DNA of 64,000 nucleotides from Methylotuvimicrobium sp018830325 (GTDB lineage: Bacteria > Pseudomonadota > Gammaproteobacteria > Methylococcales > Methylomonadaceae): assembly GCF_044788715.1 (NCBI RefSeq), contig NZ_CP173170.1, forward strand, positions 124,001 to 188,000, in the 5' to 3' direction. The translations under genes and the position numbers were made by a program. Below are positions 1 to 8,228 of this stretch, one piece after another (the first letter of the stretch is position 1; every line of letters begins with the position of its first letter). The notes under the pieces were generated by a model. It was not told the origin of the DNA, did no database searches, and worked only from the letters and a program-made list of their open reading frames with translations.

Positions 1-558
1 TCTGTAGCCGGCAGGATTCAGATGAACCGGATCCGATTTGAATTCGGTACTGCCGAGTAGTTCAGGCAGCGTATTCAGATCTGCCGGAATGGCATGTTGT
101 TCGGCTACGGTGCGATAAAATTCCGCACTATCCAACAAAAATAACGCGGGCTTAGGGACGCCCACCATAATCACGCCGATATTGCGTTGCTGCGCTTCTG
201 CGATCATCGAGTTGAGATGGTCGATGGTTTCCTGGGCGGGGATTTTCCGTAGCATGTCGTTACCGCCGTGAATCAAGATCAACAAGTCCGGGCGATATTC
301 GTCGAGTAAGGCCGGCAGGCGTTGCGCGCCCGATTGACTCGTTTCTCCCGGGAGACCTTCGTTGATGACTTCGCGGCCTATCAATTCGGATAATACGCGA
401 GGATAGTCGTCACCGTCAGAGGCGCCGGAGCCATAAGTCAAGCTATCGCCGAACGCGAGAATGACGGCATTTTCGGGTAGTTCGGGAAGCGTGGGTGGCG
501 ATTCGCTACAAGCGTTGATTAATAAGTAAAATCCGATGAGTAGTACGGTTTTATTCAT
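1..558 (-). CDS. SGNH/GDSL-type esterase (TesA-like arylesterase), C-terminus off the window
   Basis: The reading frame starts at an ATG at 558 and is still open at base 1, so 186 codons are visible and the 3' end is missing. The N-terminus is hydrophobic and ends in LINAC (Cys17), a probable lipobox, so this is likely an envelope lipoprotein. SGNH hydrolase blocks are visible in order: FGDSL (block I, nucleophile Ser39), a Gly-containing PGETS segment (block II), HGGND (block III) and DPVHLN near the visible end (block V, catalytic Asp and His). The family hydrolyses thioesters, arylesters or lysophospholipids; the substrate cannot be read from sequence. It is divergent from the pteridine reductase at 571 with only 12 bp between the starts, so the two share a control region. 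Confidence 0.85.
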   Translation of the reverse strand, partial: MNKTVLLIGFYLLINACSESPPTLPELPENAVILAFGDSLTYGSGASDGDDYPRVLSELIGREVINEGLPGETSQSGAQRLPALLDEYRPDLLILIHGGNDMLRKIPAQETIDHLNSMIAEAQQRNIGVIMVGVPKPALFLLDSAEFYRTVAEQHAIPADLNTLPELLGSTEFKSDPVHLNPAGYR

Positions 559-570
559 AAGCGAGAAGGG

Positions 571-1308
571 GTGTCCGTGCGCAAAAATGTATTGATTACC
601 GGTGGCGCCAAGCGAATTGGTGCGGTCTGTGCGAAGTTATTGCATGAAAGCGGATTTAATATTTTGTTGCATTATAGATCATCGGAGCGTAGTGCTCTGC
701 AGTTGAGCGATCTGTTGAACGACATTCGGCCCGATTCGGCGCAGATAGTTAAGGCGGATTTGGCGGTAAAGGCTGAATTGTTATTGTTGGCCAATTATGC
801 GAAAACGGCCTGGGGCGGTATCGATGCCTTGGTCAATAATGCGTCTTCGTTTTATCCGACCGGAATCGGCCAAGTTTCCGAGCATGACTGGGATGAGTTG
901 ATCGGTAGTAATCTCAAAGCGCCGTTTTTTTTAACGCAAGCCTTAGTCGAGGAGCTTTCGGCAAGGCGAGGCTGTGTCGTGAATATTACCGATATTCATG
1001 CGGAACGGGGGCTCAAAGGCTATCCGGTTTACAGTATAGCCAAGGCCGGTTTAGTGGCAATGACCCGGGTTATGGCCAAGGAGCTAGGCCCCGATATCAG
1101 GGTCAACGCAGTGTCGCCCGGCGCAATTTTATGGCCGGAGCAGGATATGTCGGAAGCGGTTAAGCAAGAGATTCTCGAACGGATTGCGCTGAAACGCAAT
1201 GGCGCGCCCGAGGATATTGCTCGCGCGGTACGGTTTTTAATCAAGGACGCAGATTACATTACCGGCCAAGTCATTGCGGTCGATGGGGGGAGAACATTAT
1301 TTTGCTAA
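571..1308 (+). CDS. Pteridine reductase (PTR1/FolM-type short-chain dehydrogenase)
   Basis: A 245-residue SDR with the NADP-binding motif TGGAKRIG at residues 10-17, NNAS at 89-92 and the catalytic pair Tyr154-x3-Lys158. The usual catalytic Ser is replaced by Asp141, 13 residues before the Tyr, as in PTR1-type pteridine reductases, which separates it from fatty-acid or sugar SDRs. It should reduce dihydrobiopterin-, dihydromonapterin- or dihydrofolate-like substrates with NADPH. folK and folB lie about 1.4 kb downstream on the other strand, which fits pteridine metabolism. The start is GTG 571, just after a GAGAAGGGG ribosome-binding site. Choosing between FolM and a more general pteridine reductase needs biochemistry. 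Confidence 0.85.
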   Translation: MSVRKNVLITGGAKRIGAVCAKLLHESGFNILLHYRSSERSALQLSDLLNDIRPDSAQIVKADLAVKAELLLLANYAKTAWGGIDALVNNASSFYPTGIGQVSEHDWDELIGSNLKAPFFLTQALVEELSARRGCVVNITDIHAERGLKGYPVYSIAKAGLVAMTRVMAKELGPDIRVNAVSPGAILWPEQDMSEAVKQEILERIALKRNGAPEDIARAVRFLIKDADYITGQVIAVDGGRTLFC

Positions 1309-1339
1309 CCCTTCAGCGAATGCATTTGGGGAATCGTCT

Positions 1340-2173
1340 TTAGTTGCCGTAGTTTCTTAGGGTTTTGAGGGTTTGGTAAGCGTATTTTGCATCTTTTCCT
1401 AAATAACGGTGCAGCAAAGCCAGCAGCCCGTAAATCAGCCAAACTTGTCTTGCAAAGGAAAGAGTATTGCCCCAAGTCGATTTAGGCGCCAGTTGTCGGT
1501 AGGCTTCGATGGCTTCTAGTATCATAGGTCGATCATGGGCCAGGTATCGATGTAAGCTATGGATATAAAGCAAAGTATCGCGCATCATGCATTGAGCCGG
1601 AGTCAGTACACAGCCCGGATCTTCCTCGAAATCTAAAAATCCGAAGAATTGACCATCGTAAGCCATGTCTCTGAAAGCAGGGCGGCCGTGCCAGAGTCCT
1701 TGACTGTGAAGCAAGGCCAATTGTTCGGAGGCCTTTTTGACGATTGTGCGTTTTTGTTCCCGCGAAACTTCGGGGTCTCTAATCCAGCCTGTCAATGGGC
1801 GGCCGATATCATTAAGCATGAACCAGTCCTTGCCTTCGGCAACGATTTGAGGAACGCTGACGCCTAAAGCCGCAAGCTTTCTCAAGCGGTTAGCCTCGGC
1901 TTTCAATGCCTCGGGCCCTCCGGTAGCGACGGTGGGTTTTAGTAAGGGATTGCGGCTCAGTATCGCGACAACTGCTCCGAGCCAATGCCAAATTCTACGG
2001 TGAGCAATCTGGCTCTGTTTAATCCAAAAAGCTTGTTGTTGATGATAAATCTTGAATGTCCTTGCGCCTGCGTGTTCTTGCAGTTGTTGCTTCGCCAATC
2101 GATGTAAATCCGCGTTAAACGACTCAAGAGATTTATCGAGTCCGCGGTTTGTGTGAGAAATGTTTGAGGTCAT
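1340..2173 (-). CDS. Lipopolysaccharide-kinase/RIO-like protein kinase-fold protein
   Basis: A 277-residue soluble protein with the outline of a small kinase fold: an ATP-lobe segment around GPEALKAEANRLRKL (residues 85-99), a hinge at WFMLNDIGRP, a catalytic-loop-like segment HGRPAFRDM and a metal-binding-like FLDFEEDP. The common HGD/HRD pattern is not present in its usual form; the Asp lies further along in FRDM. The Asp of DFE is kept. Related small bacterial kinases phosphorylate lipid A core sugars or proteins; no substrate can be assigned. It converges with the pteridine reductase and is not obviously in an operon with folK. Confidence 0.55.
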   Translation of the reverse strand: MTSNISHTNRGLDKSLESFNADLHRLAKQQLQEHAGARTFKIYHQQQAFWIKQSQIAHRRIWHWLGAVVAILSRNPLLKPTVATGGPEALKAEANRLRKLAALGVSVPQIVAEGKDWFMLNDIGRPLTGWIRDPEVSREQKRTIVKKASEQLALLHSQGLWHGRPAFRDMAYDGQFFGFLDFEEDPGCVLTPAQCMMRDTLLYIHSLHRYLAHDRPMILEAIEAYRQLAPKSTWGNTLSFARQVWLIYGLLALLHRYLGKDAKYAYQTLKTLRNYGN

Positions 2174-2202
2174 CGAAAATTATAATGATTTATTTTAGTT
2201 AA

Positions 2203-2572
2203 GGATTTCGTGACAAATAAATTCCTGGGACTATGAGCTTTGTCAGCAATTCTCGGTTTGAGAAATTTCTCCGTGTTCAGGGTATGCCTGTCGAGGATCG
2301 CCGTAAACCCATCCATGAGGGCTTGGCGGCGGCTCCCTGCCGACGACATCCTCGCCAAGCACACTCCGCACCCTTTTTTATTCTCAAATTGGGAATAGCT
2401 GGAGCTTTGTTGAGGGGGCTTGACAGGGCGCCGTAATACATCTGTGTAGGCTTGACGGCGTCGACTGATTGCCAAGGAGCAAAAATCTGCCCTGCCGCCG
2501 ACACCTGTTAATCGAGCAACCGAACCAGCTTACCTTGCATTAAAAATAGGGAAGTTATTTATGACCGAATCC
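2203..2572. repeat. RepA copy 1, interrupted by a RepD element
   Basis: The ends GGATTTCGTGACAAATAA and TTATTTATGACCGAATCC form an imperfect terminal inverted repeat of about 20-23 bp, the same pair as at 19548, 25102 and 47854. A second element (RepD, 2245-2400) is nested inside it. The interior also contains the shared core GCCGT...CATCTGTGTAGGCTTGACGG. Short open frames here are not conserved between copies and are unlikely to be genes. No transposase is present, so this is a non-autonomous MITE-like repeat. Confidence 0.8.
2245..2400. repeat. RepD copy 1, nested in RepA
   Basis: It begins AGCAATTCTCGGTTTGAGAA and ends TTCTCAAATTGGGAATAGCT, an imperfect inverted repeat. The same termini and much of the interior recur at 59916-60204. 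It carries the segment CGCCGTAAACCCATCCATG and a GCTTGGCGGCGGC box. Confidence 0.75.
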
Positions 2573-2674
2573 TAAGTATGAAAAATGCTGAGCGATTCGA
2601 TTTTTTATCGACCAGATTTGAATGTAAGTTAAGAATGCCAGTGTAGCTTAAATTTAAATTTTAGAATGACGAAG

Positions 2675-3187
2675 TTAAAAAACAGATCGTTGCTTAAGAG
2701 GCCAATCGGGTCGTATACGCGTTTGCTTGACATTGCTTTTGTCTAGATTTTGCCATAATTCTTTGTAACTTAATCGGCTAATCGGATGTTTGCTGTCCGG
2801 AGCAATTTCTGCGAGCGGCTCAAGGACGAAGGCGTATTGTTCGATTTCCTTGCGAGGTATTTGTAATCGGCCATCTTCGATAATTAGGTCGTCGTATAAC
2901 AGTAAATCAAGATCTAGTGTTCGCGCGGAAAATTTTTTACTGTCGCGAACCCTGCCATGCTCTAGTTCGATTTGTTTGAGTATTTTGGCGACGCACTTGA
3001 CATTGAGCTCGGTATCGAATCCCACGACAAGATTATAAAAATTATCGCCGTTGAAGCCGACCGCTTCCGATTCGTAAAGACTGGAAATGATCAGTTGGCC
3101 GAAATGATGGTCGAGCGCGCGCAAGCTAGAGGGGATGTTGTCATCCCGGTCGATATTGCTGCCTATGCTTATGTAGCATCGGGCCAT
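2675..3187 (-). CDS. folK: 2-amino-4-hydroxy-6-hydroxymethyldihydropteridine diphosphokinase
   Basis: HPPK transfers pyrophosphate from ATP to 6-hydroxymethyl-7,8-dihydropterin in folate synthesis. The 170-residue protein starts with the family's SIGSNIDRDDNI segment and carries the HPPK signature FSARTLDLDLLLYDD at about residues 85-99, with the two Asp residues that bind magnesium. Its length is typical. It follows folB on the same strand with 3 bp between the stop and this start, so the two form a folB-folK operon. Confidence 0.95.
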   Translation of the reverse strand: MARCYISIGSNIDRDDNIPSSLRALDHHFGQLIISSLYESEAVGFNGDNFYNLVVGFDTELNVKCVAKILKQIELEHGRVRDSKKFSARTLDLDLLLYDDLIIEDGRLQIPRKEIEQYAFVLEPLAEIAPDSKHPISRLSYKELWQNLDKSNVKQTRIRPDWPLKQRSVF

Positions 3188-3190
3188 GAT

Positions 3191-3544
3191 TTATTTTTCA
3201 CCTCGTTCGATGATAATGCCGACATCGCTGGCTCCGCGAATGGCGCCTTTTTTGTTTAATACGATTTTTACCCATGGTACATGAAATTCGCTTTGTATCA
3301 GTTTAGCAATTTCTTCGATTAATTTTTCGACTAGAAAAAATTCGCTCGCTTCGACAAACGAGATAATGCGTTTGGAAACGGACTTATAGTCGAGGGCATG
3401 CTTGATATCGTCGGTCTCGGCTGCTTTGCTAATATCGAAGGCCATTTGGATATCTAGTACTACGGTTTGTTTTTGGGTTCTTTCCCAGTCATAGATGCCA
3501 ATGATCGTTTCGATTTCCAAACCACCTAAAAAAATGATGTCCAT
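3191..3544 (-). CDS. folB: Dihydroneopterin aldolase
   Basis: A 117-residue protein opening MDIIFLGGLEIETIIGIYDWE, with the characteristic GIYDWER substrate-binding segment and a conserved Lys near residue 100 (VKIVLNKKGAIRG). It cleaves 7,8-dihydroneopterin to 6-hydroxymethyldihydropterin, the substrate of FolK encoded just downstream. It is divergent from plsY, an arrangement common in gammaproteobacteria. Confidence 0.95.
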   Translation of the reverse strand: MDIIFLGGLEIETIIGIYDWERTQKQTVVLDIQMAFDISKAAETDDIKHALDYKSVSKRIISFVEASEFFLVEKLIEEIAKLIQSEFHVPWVKIVLNKKGAIRGASDVGIIIERGEK

Positions 3545-3683
3545 TGAATTTTCCGTTTATTATGTCGTTGAGTTATTATCGATATAAGAATGATATAAGG
3601 TAAATTTATAGTAATTGGCCGTAAATATCATCAAATTTATTGAATATTGGGGAAAATACAGTTCTATGTTGATAGGTGAAATA

Positions 3684-4256
3684 ATGCTTGAAGGGTTGTT
3701 TGTGCTGTTCGCGTATTTGGCGGGTTCGGTTTCGAGTGCGATTATTGTTTGTCGAATGATGGGTTTACCTGATCCTCGTGAGCAGGGGTCCGGAAATCCC
3801 GGGGCGACGAATGTGATGAGAATCGGCGGAAAAAAAGCGGCCGGCATCACGTTGTTAGGCGATATGCTGAAGGGCTTATTGCCTGTGTATTTGGCAAAAA
3901 TACTGGGCGTGCCTGTCGATGCGTTGGCCTTGATCGGTTTGGCGGCATTTCTTGGGCATTTGTATCCGGTTTTTTTTGGATTCAAAGGCGGTAAAGGGGT
4001 CGCGACATCGGTTGGTGTATTACTGGGTTTTTCATGGGCATTAGGCTTCGCTGTTATCGCAACTTGGCTATTAATTTATAAAATTTCCAAGATTTCGTCT
4101 TTATCGGCTTTGATTGCATCGAGCTTATCGTCCGCTTATGCATGGTATCTTGTCGGGAGTCCAGGTCTGGTCGGGTCTTGTGTGTTGATGACCGTATTAT
4201 TATTGTGGCGTCATAAAAGTAACATACAGAGGCTATTGGCCGGCGAGGAGAGCTAA
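3684..4256 (+). CDS. plsY: Acyl-phosphate:glycerol-3-phosphate acyltransferase
   Basis: PlsY acylates position 1 of glycerol-3-phosphate with acyl phosphate, the first step of phospholipid synthesis in the inner membrane. It is a multi-pass membrane protein (190 residues) with the three family motifs: GSGNPGATN, GHLYPVFFGFKGGKGVAT, and a C-terminal RHKSNIQRL. I chose ATG 3684 because AGGTGAA lies 4-10 bases upstream and the protein then begins at the first membrane helix, as in relatives. Upstream in-frame starts at 3666 or TTG 3615 would add a polar leader. Confidence 0.93.
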   Translation: MLEGLFVLFAYLAGSVSSAIIVCRMMGLPDPREQGSGNPGATNVMRIGGKKAAGITLLGDMLKGLLPVYLAKILGVPVDALALIGLAAFLGHLYPVFFGFKGGKGVATSVGVLLGFSWALGFAVIATWLLIYKISKISSLSALIASSLSSAYAWYLVGSPGLVGSCVLMTVLLLWRHKSNIQRLLAGEES

Positions 4257-4301
4257 ACCAATTGGGGTTCGTTCGGTTGCTTATAATTTTTAGTTAGCAG
4301 T

Positions 4302-4461
4302 TATACCTTTCGTACTTCAAATTTCGGCAGCGCCTGAGGAGGCGCCTGGGTGTCCGATAAAGGCTTTGCCAGCATGGAGCTGGCATAGAGCCTACATGGA
4401 CGTATTCACGGCGTCCTTTAGCGGACATCCAGGCGCCGAATTTTGATCTACGATGGGTATA
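4302..4461. repeat. RepB copy 1
   Basis: TATACCTTTCGTACTTCAAA at the left and TTTTGATCTACGATGGGTAT at the right form an imperfect terminal inverted repeat of about 27 bp. The interior has a CTGGCATAGAGCC box and the shared core GCCTACATGGACGTATTCAC. It lies between the converging plsY and tsaD genes and could fold as a long hairpin that ends transcription from both sides (inference). Confidence 0.8.
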
Positions 4462-4521
4462 GCAGTTAGCAGTTAGAGGTTCGGGTGTGTTTGACGAGGG
4501 TTTCGTCGCCTCCTTAAGCAA

Positions 4522-4551
4522 TGCCGAAATTTGAAGTGCGAAAACTATAGC
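4522..4551. repeat. Solitary RepB terminus
   Basis: GCCGAAATTTGAAGTGCGAA followed by ACTATAG is the reverse complement of the RepB left end and stops 3 bp from the end of tsaD. No matching partner end is seen in the 60 bp before it, so it is a fragment or solo end. Confidence 0.6.
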
Positions 4552-4554
4552 AAG

Positions 4555-5565
4555 TTAAACCGGCGGCAGTTCTTCAATCGGCCAGCGTGCGCGCGCAAAT
4601 ATAACGCTTCCTTGGTGTTGGTCGGCCATCAAGCGTTGGCAACCGGCATAGGCAATCATTGCACCGTTATCTGTACAAAATTCAGGTCGTGGAAAATAAA
4701 TTAGGGCTTGTTCTTTGTCGGTCATTTCCGTCAAAGATTGGCGAATGGCCGAATTAGCGCTGACGCCGCCGGCCACGACCAGTTTATCCAGCCGGGTTTG
4801 TTGTAGTGCGCGCTTGCATTTGATGCTCAATGTTTCAGCAACGGCGGTCTGAAATGCGAAGGCGATGTCGGCTTTGTCTTGATCGGATTGCGCTGTGTCG
4901 TGCAATGCATTCATTGTGTAAGTTTTTAGGCCGCTGAAACTGAAATCGAGCCCGGGTCGGTCGGTCATAGGCCTTGGGAATTTAAAGCGTGGCGTACCGC
5001 GTTTGGCTAGTTCGGATAGTTTGGGGCCTCCGGGATAACCCAGGCCGAGCATTTTGGCGGTTTTGTCGAAGGCTTCGCCGGCAGCGTCGTCGAGCGATTC
5101 TCCCAATAAGCGATATCGGCCAATACCTGTAACTTCGACCAGCATCGTATGACCTCCCGAAATCAATAGGGCTAGAAATGGAAATGACGGCGGATTGTTT
5201 TCCAGCATTGGCGCGAGTAAGTGCCCTTCCATGTGATGAACTGCGATCGCCGGTTTGCGCCAAGCCCAAGCTAAGCTGTTTGCGGTAGCCGCGCCGACTA
5301 GCAAGGCGCCCATTAATCCAGGCCCTGCAGTATAAGCAATACCGCCGATATCTCGGCTCGTTAGCCCGGCTTCGTTCATGCATTGTTTGATCAGCGGGAC
5401 GAGTTTGCGAATATGGTCGCGGGAGGCCAGTTCGGGAACGACGCCGCCGTATTCGCTGTGCATGTCGATTTGACTGTAGAGCAAATGGTTGATGAGACCT
5501 TTTTCGGAATGATAAATAGCGACTCCGGTTTCATCGCAGGAAGTTTCTAAGCCTAAAACGTACAT
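4555..5565 (-). CDS. tsaD: tRNA N6-adenosine threonylcarbamoyltransferase
   Basis: TsaD attaches threonylcarbamoyl to A37 of ANN-decoding tRNAs together with TsaB and TsaE. The 336-residue protein begins MYVLGLETSCDETGVA, carries the metal-binding H111-M-E-G-H115 motif and the ASKHA ATP-binding segments (LISGGHT, VVAGGVSAN). Length and start agree with the family. It is divergent from rpsU, as in many gammaproteobacteria; the rpsU promoter lies directly upstream of its start. Confidence 0.97.
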   Translation of the reverse strand: MYVLGLETSCDETGVAIYHSEKGLINHLLYSQIDMHSEYGGVVPELASRDHIRKLVPLIKQCMNEAGLTSRDIGGIAYTAGPGLMGALLVGAATANSLAWAWRKPAIAVHHMEGHLLAPMLENNPPSFPFLALLISGGHTMLVEVTGIGRYRLLGESLDDAAGEAFDKTAKMLGLGYPGGPKLSELAKRGTPRFKFPRPMTDRPGLDFSFSGLKTYTMNALHDTAQSDQDKADIAFAFQTAVAETLSIKCKRALQQTRLDKLVVAGGVSANSAIRQSLTEMTDKEQALIYFPRPEFCTDNGAMIAYAGCQRLMADQHQGSVIFARARWPIEELPPV

Positions 5566-5570
5566 GGTTT

Positions 5571-5598
5571 TTGAAAAAATGCTAAGAGGGCGTATAAT
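5571..5598 (+). promoter_or_regulatory. Sigma70 promoter of the rpsU-dnaG operon
   Basis: TTGAAA at 5571-5576, a 16-base spacer and TATAAT at 5593-5598. It points to rpsU, whose start is 72 bp downstream of the -10 box. Predicted from sequence only. Confidence 0.7.
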
Positions 5599-5669
5599 AA
5601 TGAGTTCATTTTTATATAGGGACTATCGTCCCTCGATTTTTAAATATTAACACAGTTGGATCATTAATA

Positions 5670-5903
5670 ATGCCGTCAGTAAAAGTAAAAGAAAACGAAC
5701 CATTCGATATTGCTATTCGCCGTTTTAAGCGTGCTTGCGAGAAAGCCGGTGTCCTGTCCGAAGTCAGACGTCGTGAATTCTATGAAAAACCCACTGCCGA
5801 ACGTAAAAGAAAAGGTGCGGCGGCGATCAAGCGTCATTTAAAAAAATTGGCTCGCGAGCGTTATGCGTTGAAAAATCTGCGCCGCGGTCGTCCGCAATTA
5901 TAA
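5670..5903 (+). CDS. rpsU: 30S ribosomal protein bS21
   Basis: A 77-residue, Arg/Lys-rich protein beginning MPSVKVKENEPFDIAIRRFK, the family signature, with the basic C-terminal RRGRPQ tail. It binds the 30S platform near the anti-Shine-Dalgarno and is needed for initiation on many mRNAs. It is the first gene of the macromolecular-synthesis operon rpsU-yqeY-dnaG-rpoD, 22 bp before the next gene. Confidence 0.97.
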   Translation: MPSVKVKENEPFDIAIRRFKRACEKAGVLSEVRRREFYEKPTAERKRKGAAAIKRHLKKLARERYALKNLRRGRPQL

Positions 5904-5925
5904 TTCGACCGGAATTGATATTGGT

Positions 5926-6375
5926 ATGGAATTACTAAAAGACCGTATCAAGGAAGATATGAAAGCCGCCATGAAGGGCGGCGATAAAGCGAGACTCGCC
6001 GTGATACGTTTAATCATGGCGGCCATCAAACAGCGCGAGGTCGATGAGCGTATCGAACTCGATAATGATCAGATCATTGCCGTGCTCGATAAAATGGTCA
6101 AGCAGCGCAGGGAGTCGATTAGGCAGTATTCAGGGGCAAACCGCATGGATTTGGTCGAGGTCGAAGAAGCCGAGATTTTGGTGATTCAGGACTATCTGCC
6201 GCAGGCACTAACCGAGCAGGAAATCGATGAAATGGTTGCCGAAGCGGTTGAGCAATCCGGTGCCGAATCGGTTAAGGATATGGGTAAAGTGATGGGGTTG
6301 TTGAGGAATAAAATGCAAGGCCGCGCCGATATGTCGATCGTTAGTGCAAAAATTAAAGCCGTTTTAGCAGGGTGA
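5926..6375 (+). CDS. GatB/YqeY domain protein
   Basis: A 149-residue helical protein with the YqeY outline: LKDRIKEDMKAAMKGGDKARL at the start, KQRRESIRQY in the middle and MGKVMGLLRNKMQGRADM near the end. The domain matches the tRNA-binding tail of GatB in the amidotransferase GatCAB, but the free-standing form has no proven reaction. It commonly sits between rpsU and dnaG, as here. Confidence 0.9.
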   Translation: MELLKDRIKEDMKAAMKGGDKARLAVIRLIMAAIKQREVDERIELDNDQIIAVLDKMVKQRRESIRQYSGANRMDLVEVEEAEILVIQDYLPQALTEQEIDEMVAEAVEQSGAESVKDMGKVMGLLRNKMQGRADMSIVSAKIKAVLAG

Positions 6376-6416
6376 TAGTCCGATTCGTCTATTAAAGTTT
6401 GAGTTCCGGGTAATCT

Positions 6417-8141
6417 ATGTCCGGTAGAATTCCTCGAGACTTTATTAATGATCTCCTACTGCGAGTTGACATCGTTGATTTAATCGACTCGCACGTTCCT
6501 TTAAAAAAAACGGGTAGCAACTTTGTAGCGCGCTGTCCGTTTCACACAGAAAAAACGCCTAGTTTTTCGGTTAATCGTAAAAAACAGTTCTTTTATTGTT
6601 TTGGTTGCGGAGCCAGCGGCAATGCCATCAGTTTCTTAATGGATTTTAGCCATTTGGATTTTGTCGAGGCGGTCGAAGATCTGGCTGCATTTGTCGGTGT
6701 TTCGGTGCCGCGCGAGTCAATTGTAGCGCCGGCAGGAAGCTCCCGGAGCGATGTCGGGCCGCTCTACGAATTGATGGATCAAGTAGCCGCATTTTATGCT
6801 GAACAATTAGCGAGCGGAGACGGCAAGAAGGCGATCGATTATTTAAAGCGTCGTGGTGTCAGCGGTGCAATCGCTAAGGCGTATCAATTGGGTTATGCGC
6901 CTGAAGGCTGGAATACATTGGCTTCCCGTTTCAATTTTGAGGCGCTTACTAAAGCCGGGTTGCTTGTTAGCAAGGAGGGTGGGGGCGGATATGATCGCTT
7001 CCGCGGTAGAGTCATGTTTCCTATCCGCGATAAACGTGGGCGCGTCGTAGGTTTCGGCGCGAGGGTATTGGATGATTCTTTGCCGAAATACTTGAATTCA
7101 CCGGAAACGCCCATATTTTCTAAAGGTAATGAAGTTTACGGGCTTTATGAATTACTGCAAAGCCATTCAAGGCCGGAACGGATTCTGGTGGTCGAGGGCT
7201 ATATGGATGTGGTGGCCTTGGCTCAGTTCGGTATCGGCTATGCCGTTGCGACTTTAGGTACGTCGACGTCCAAGACGCATATGGAATTATTGTTCCGATT
7301 TAGTTCGGAATTGGTGTTTTGTTTCGATGGCGACAAGGCCGGAAAAGAAGCGGCTTGGCGTGCGATGGAGGCGACTTTTCCCTGTTTGAAAGATGGTCGA
7401 CAGGTAAAAATCATGCTGCTGCCCGAAGGACAGGATCCCGATTCATTAATTAGAGTGGAAGGTGTTGCTGCATTTGAGCGTGGCATTGCTTCGGCGGCAA
7501 CGCTATCTGAATATTTTTTCGGCCGTGTTCAAGACGAATTGTCGCTGGAGTCGATGGAGGGCCGCGCGCAATTGATTAGCCGTTCGAAAAAGTATTTAGA
7601 GCAATTGCCGGTTGGCGTATTCAGGGAGATGATGTATCAAAGACTTCAGGATTTATCGGGTTTCAATAAACTGGACGTTTTAGAAAATACGGCTACACTG
7701 ACAAGGGTGCATAAGGCTGCTGTCCATAGGGATAAAAAGCGCTTGTCGCCTGCAAGGGTGGCCGTTTCTTTGCTGTTGCAAAATCCGGAATTAGTCGAGA
7801 TTGTCGAGCAAAAAGAGCTCGATTGGAATAGTTTGAACTTTCCCGGCAAGGAATTGTTTAAAGAGGCTGTCGATCTGATTTCGAGCGAACATCCGAAAAA
7901 TCTTTCCATGCTTTTAGAGTTGTTTCGCGGACGAAACAGCGAGAAAGTCGTTAAGCAACTGGTTTTTTTAGATGTGATGGTTCCCGAGGACGGGATTCGT
8001 GCCGAATTTTCAGACGCTTTGGAGCGATTGAATGCGCAAGCGAGAGAAAGTCGTATTGAGCAGTTATTAGAAAAAGAGTCGGCGGAAGGCTTAAGTCGAG
8101 AGGAGCGAGAAATATTAGGGAGATTACTGGTAAGCCGATAA
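6417..8141 (+). CDS. dnaG: DNA primase
   Basis: DnaG makes RNA primers at the replication fork. The 574-residue protein has an N-terminal zinc ribbon (Cys40, His43, Cys61, Cys64), the RNA polymerase core with a TOPRIM domain (VVEGYMDVVAL and FDGDKAGKEAA, about residues 258-310) and a C-terminal helicase-interaction region. Length is normal. It is the third gene of the operon, 41 bp after yqeY. Confidence 0.97.
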   Translation: MSGRIPRDFINDLLLRVDIVDLIDSHVPLKKTGSNFVARCPFHTEKTPSFSVNRKKQFFYCFGCGASGNAISFLMDFSHLDFVEAVEDLAAFVGVSVPRESIVAPAGSSRSDVGPLYELMDQVAAFYAEQLASGDGKKAIDYLKRRGVSGAIAKAYQLGYAPEGWNTLASRFNFEALTKAGLLVSKEGGGGYDRFRGRVMFPIRDKRGRVVGFGARVLDDSLPKYLNSPETPIFSKGNEVYGLYELLQSHSRPERILVVEGYMDVVALAQFGIGYAVATLGTSTSKTHMELLFRFSSELVFCFDGDKAGKEAAWRAMEATFPCLKDGRQVKIMLLPEGQDPDSLIRVEGVAAFERGIASAATLSEYFFGRVQDELSLESMEGRAQLISRSKKYLEQLPVGVFREMMYQRLQDLSGFNKLDVLENTATLTRVHKAAVHRDKKRLSPARVAVSLLLQNPELVEIVEQKELDWNSLNFPGKELFKEAVDLISSEHPKNLSMLLELFRGRNSEKVVKQLVFLDVMVPEDGIRAEFSDALERLNAQARESRIEQLLEKESAEGLSREEREILGRLLVSR

Positions 8142-8154
8142 AAGGGAATTCTTA

Positions 8155-8183
8155 TTAACATAAAAAAGAATATGTTGTATAAT
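8155..8183 (+). promoter_or_regulatory. Sigma70 promoter upstream of rpoD
   Basis: TTAACA at 8155-8160, a 17-base spacer and TATAAT at 8178-8183, placed in the 87-bp gap between dnaG and rpoD. It would let rpoD be transcribed independently of rpsU-dnaG, as with the internal promoters known for this operon in E. coli. Confidence 0.6.
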
Positions 8184-8228
8184 TTCCTGTTCAGCGTAAT
8201 TGTGCTGATCGTATTCTGTGAGTGAGTG

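Noticed and set aside
2170..2504. Two overlapping minus-strand frames of 75-101 codons
   Set aside because: They consist of RepA/RepD repeat sequence and are broken in other copies.
4294..4521. 75-codon frame between plsY and tsaD
   Set aside because: It is the RepB palindrome read through; other RepB copies do not keep the frame.
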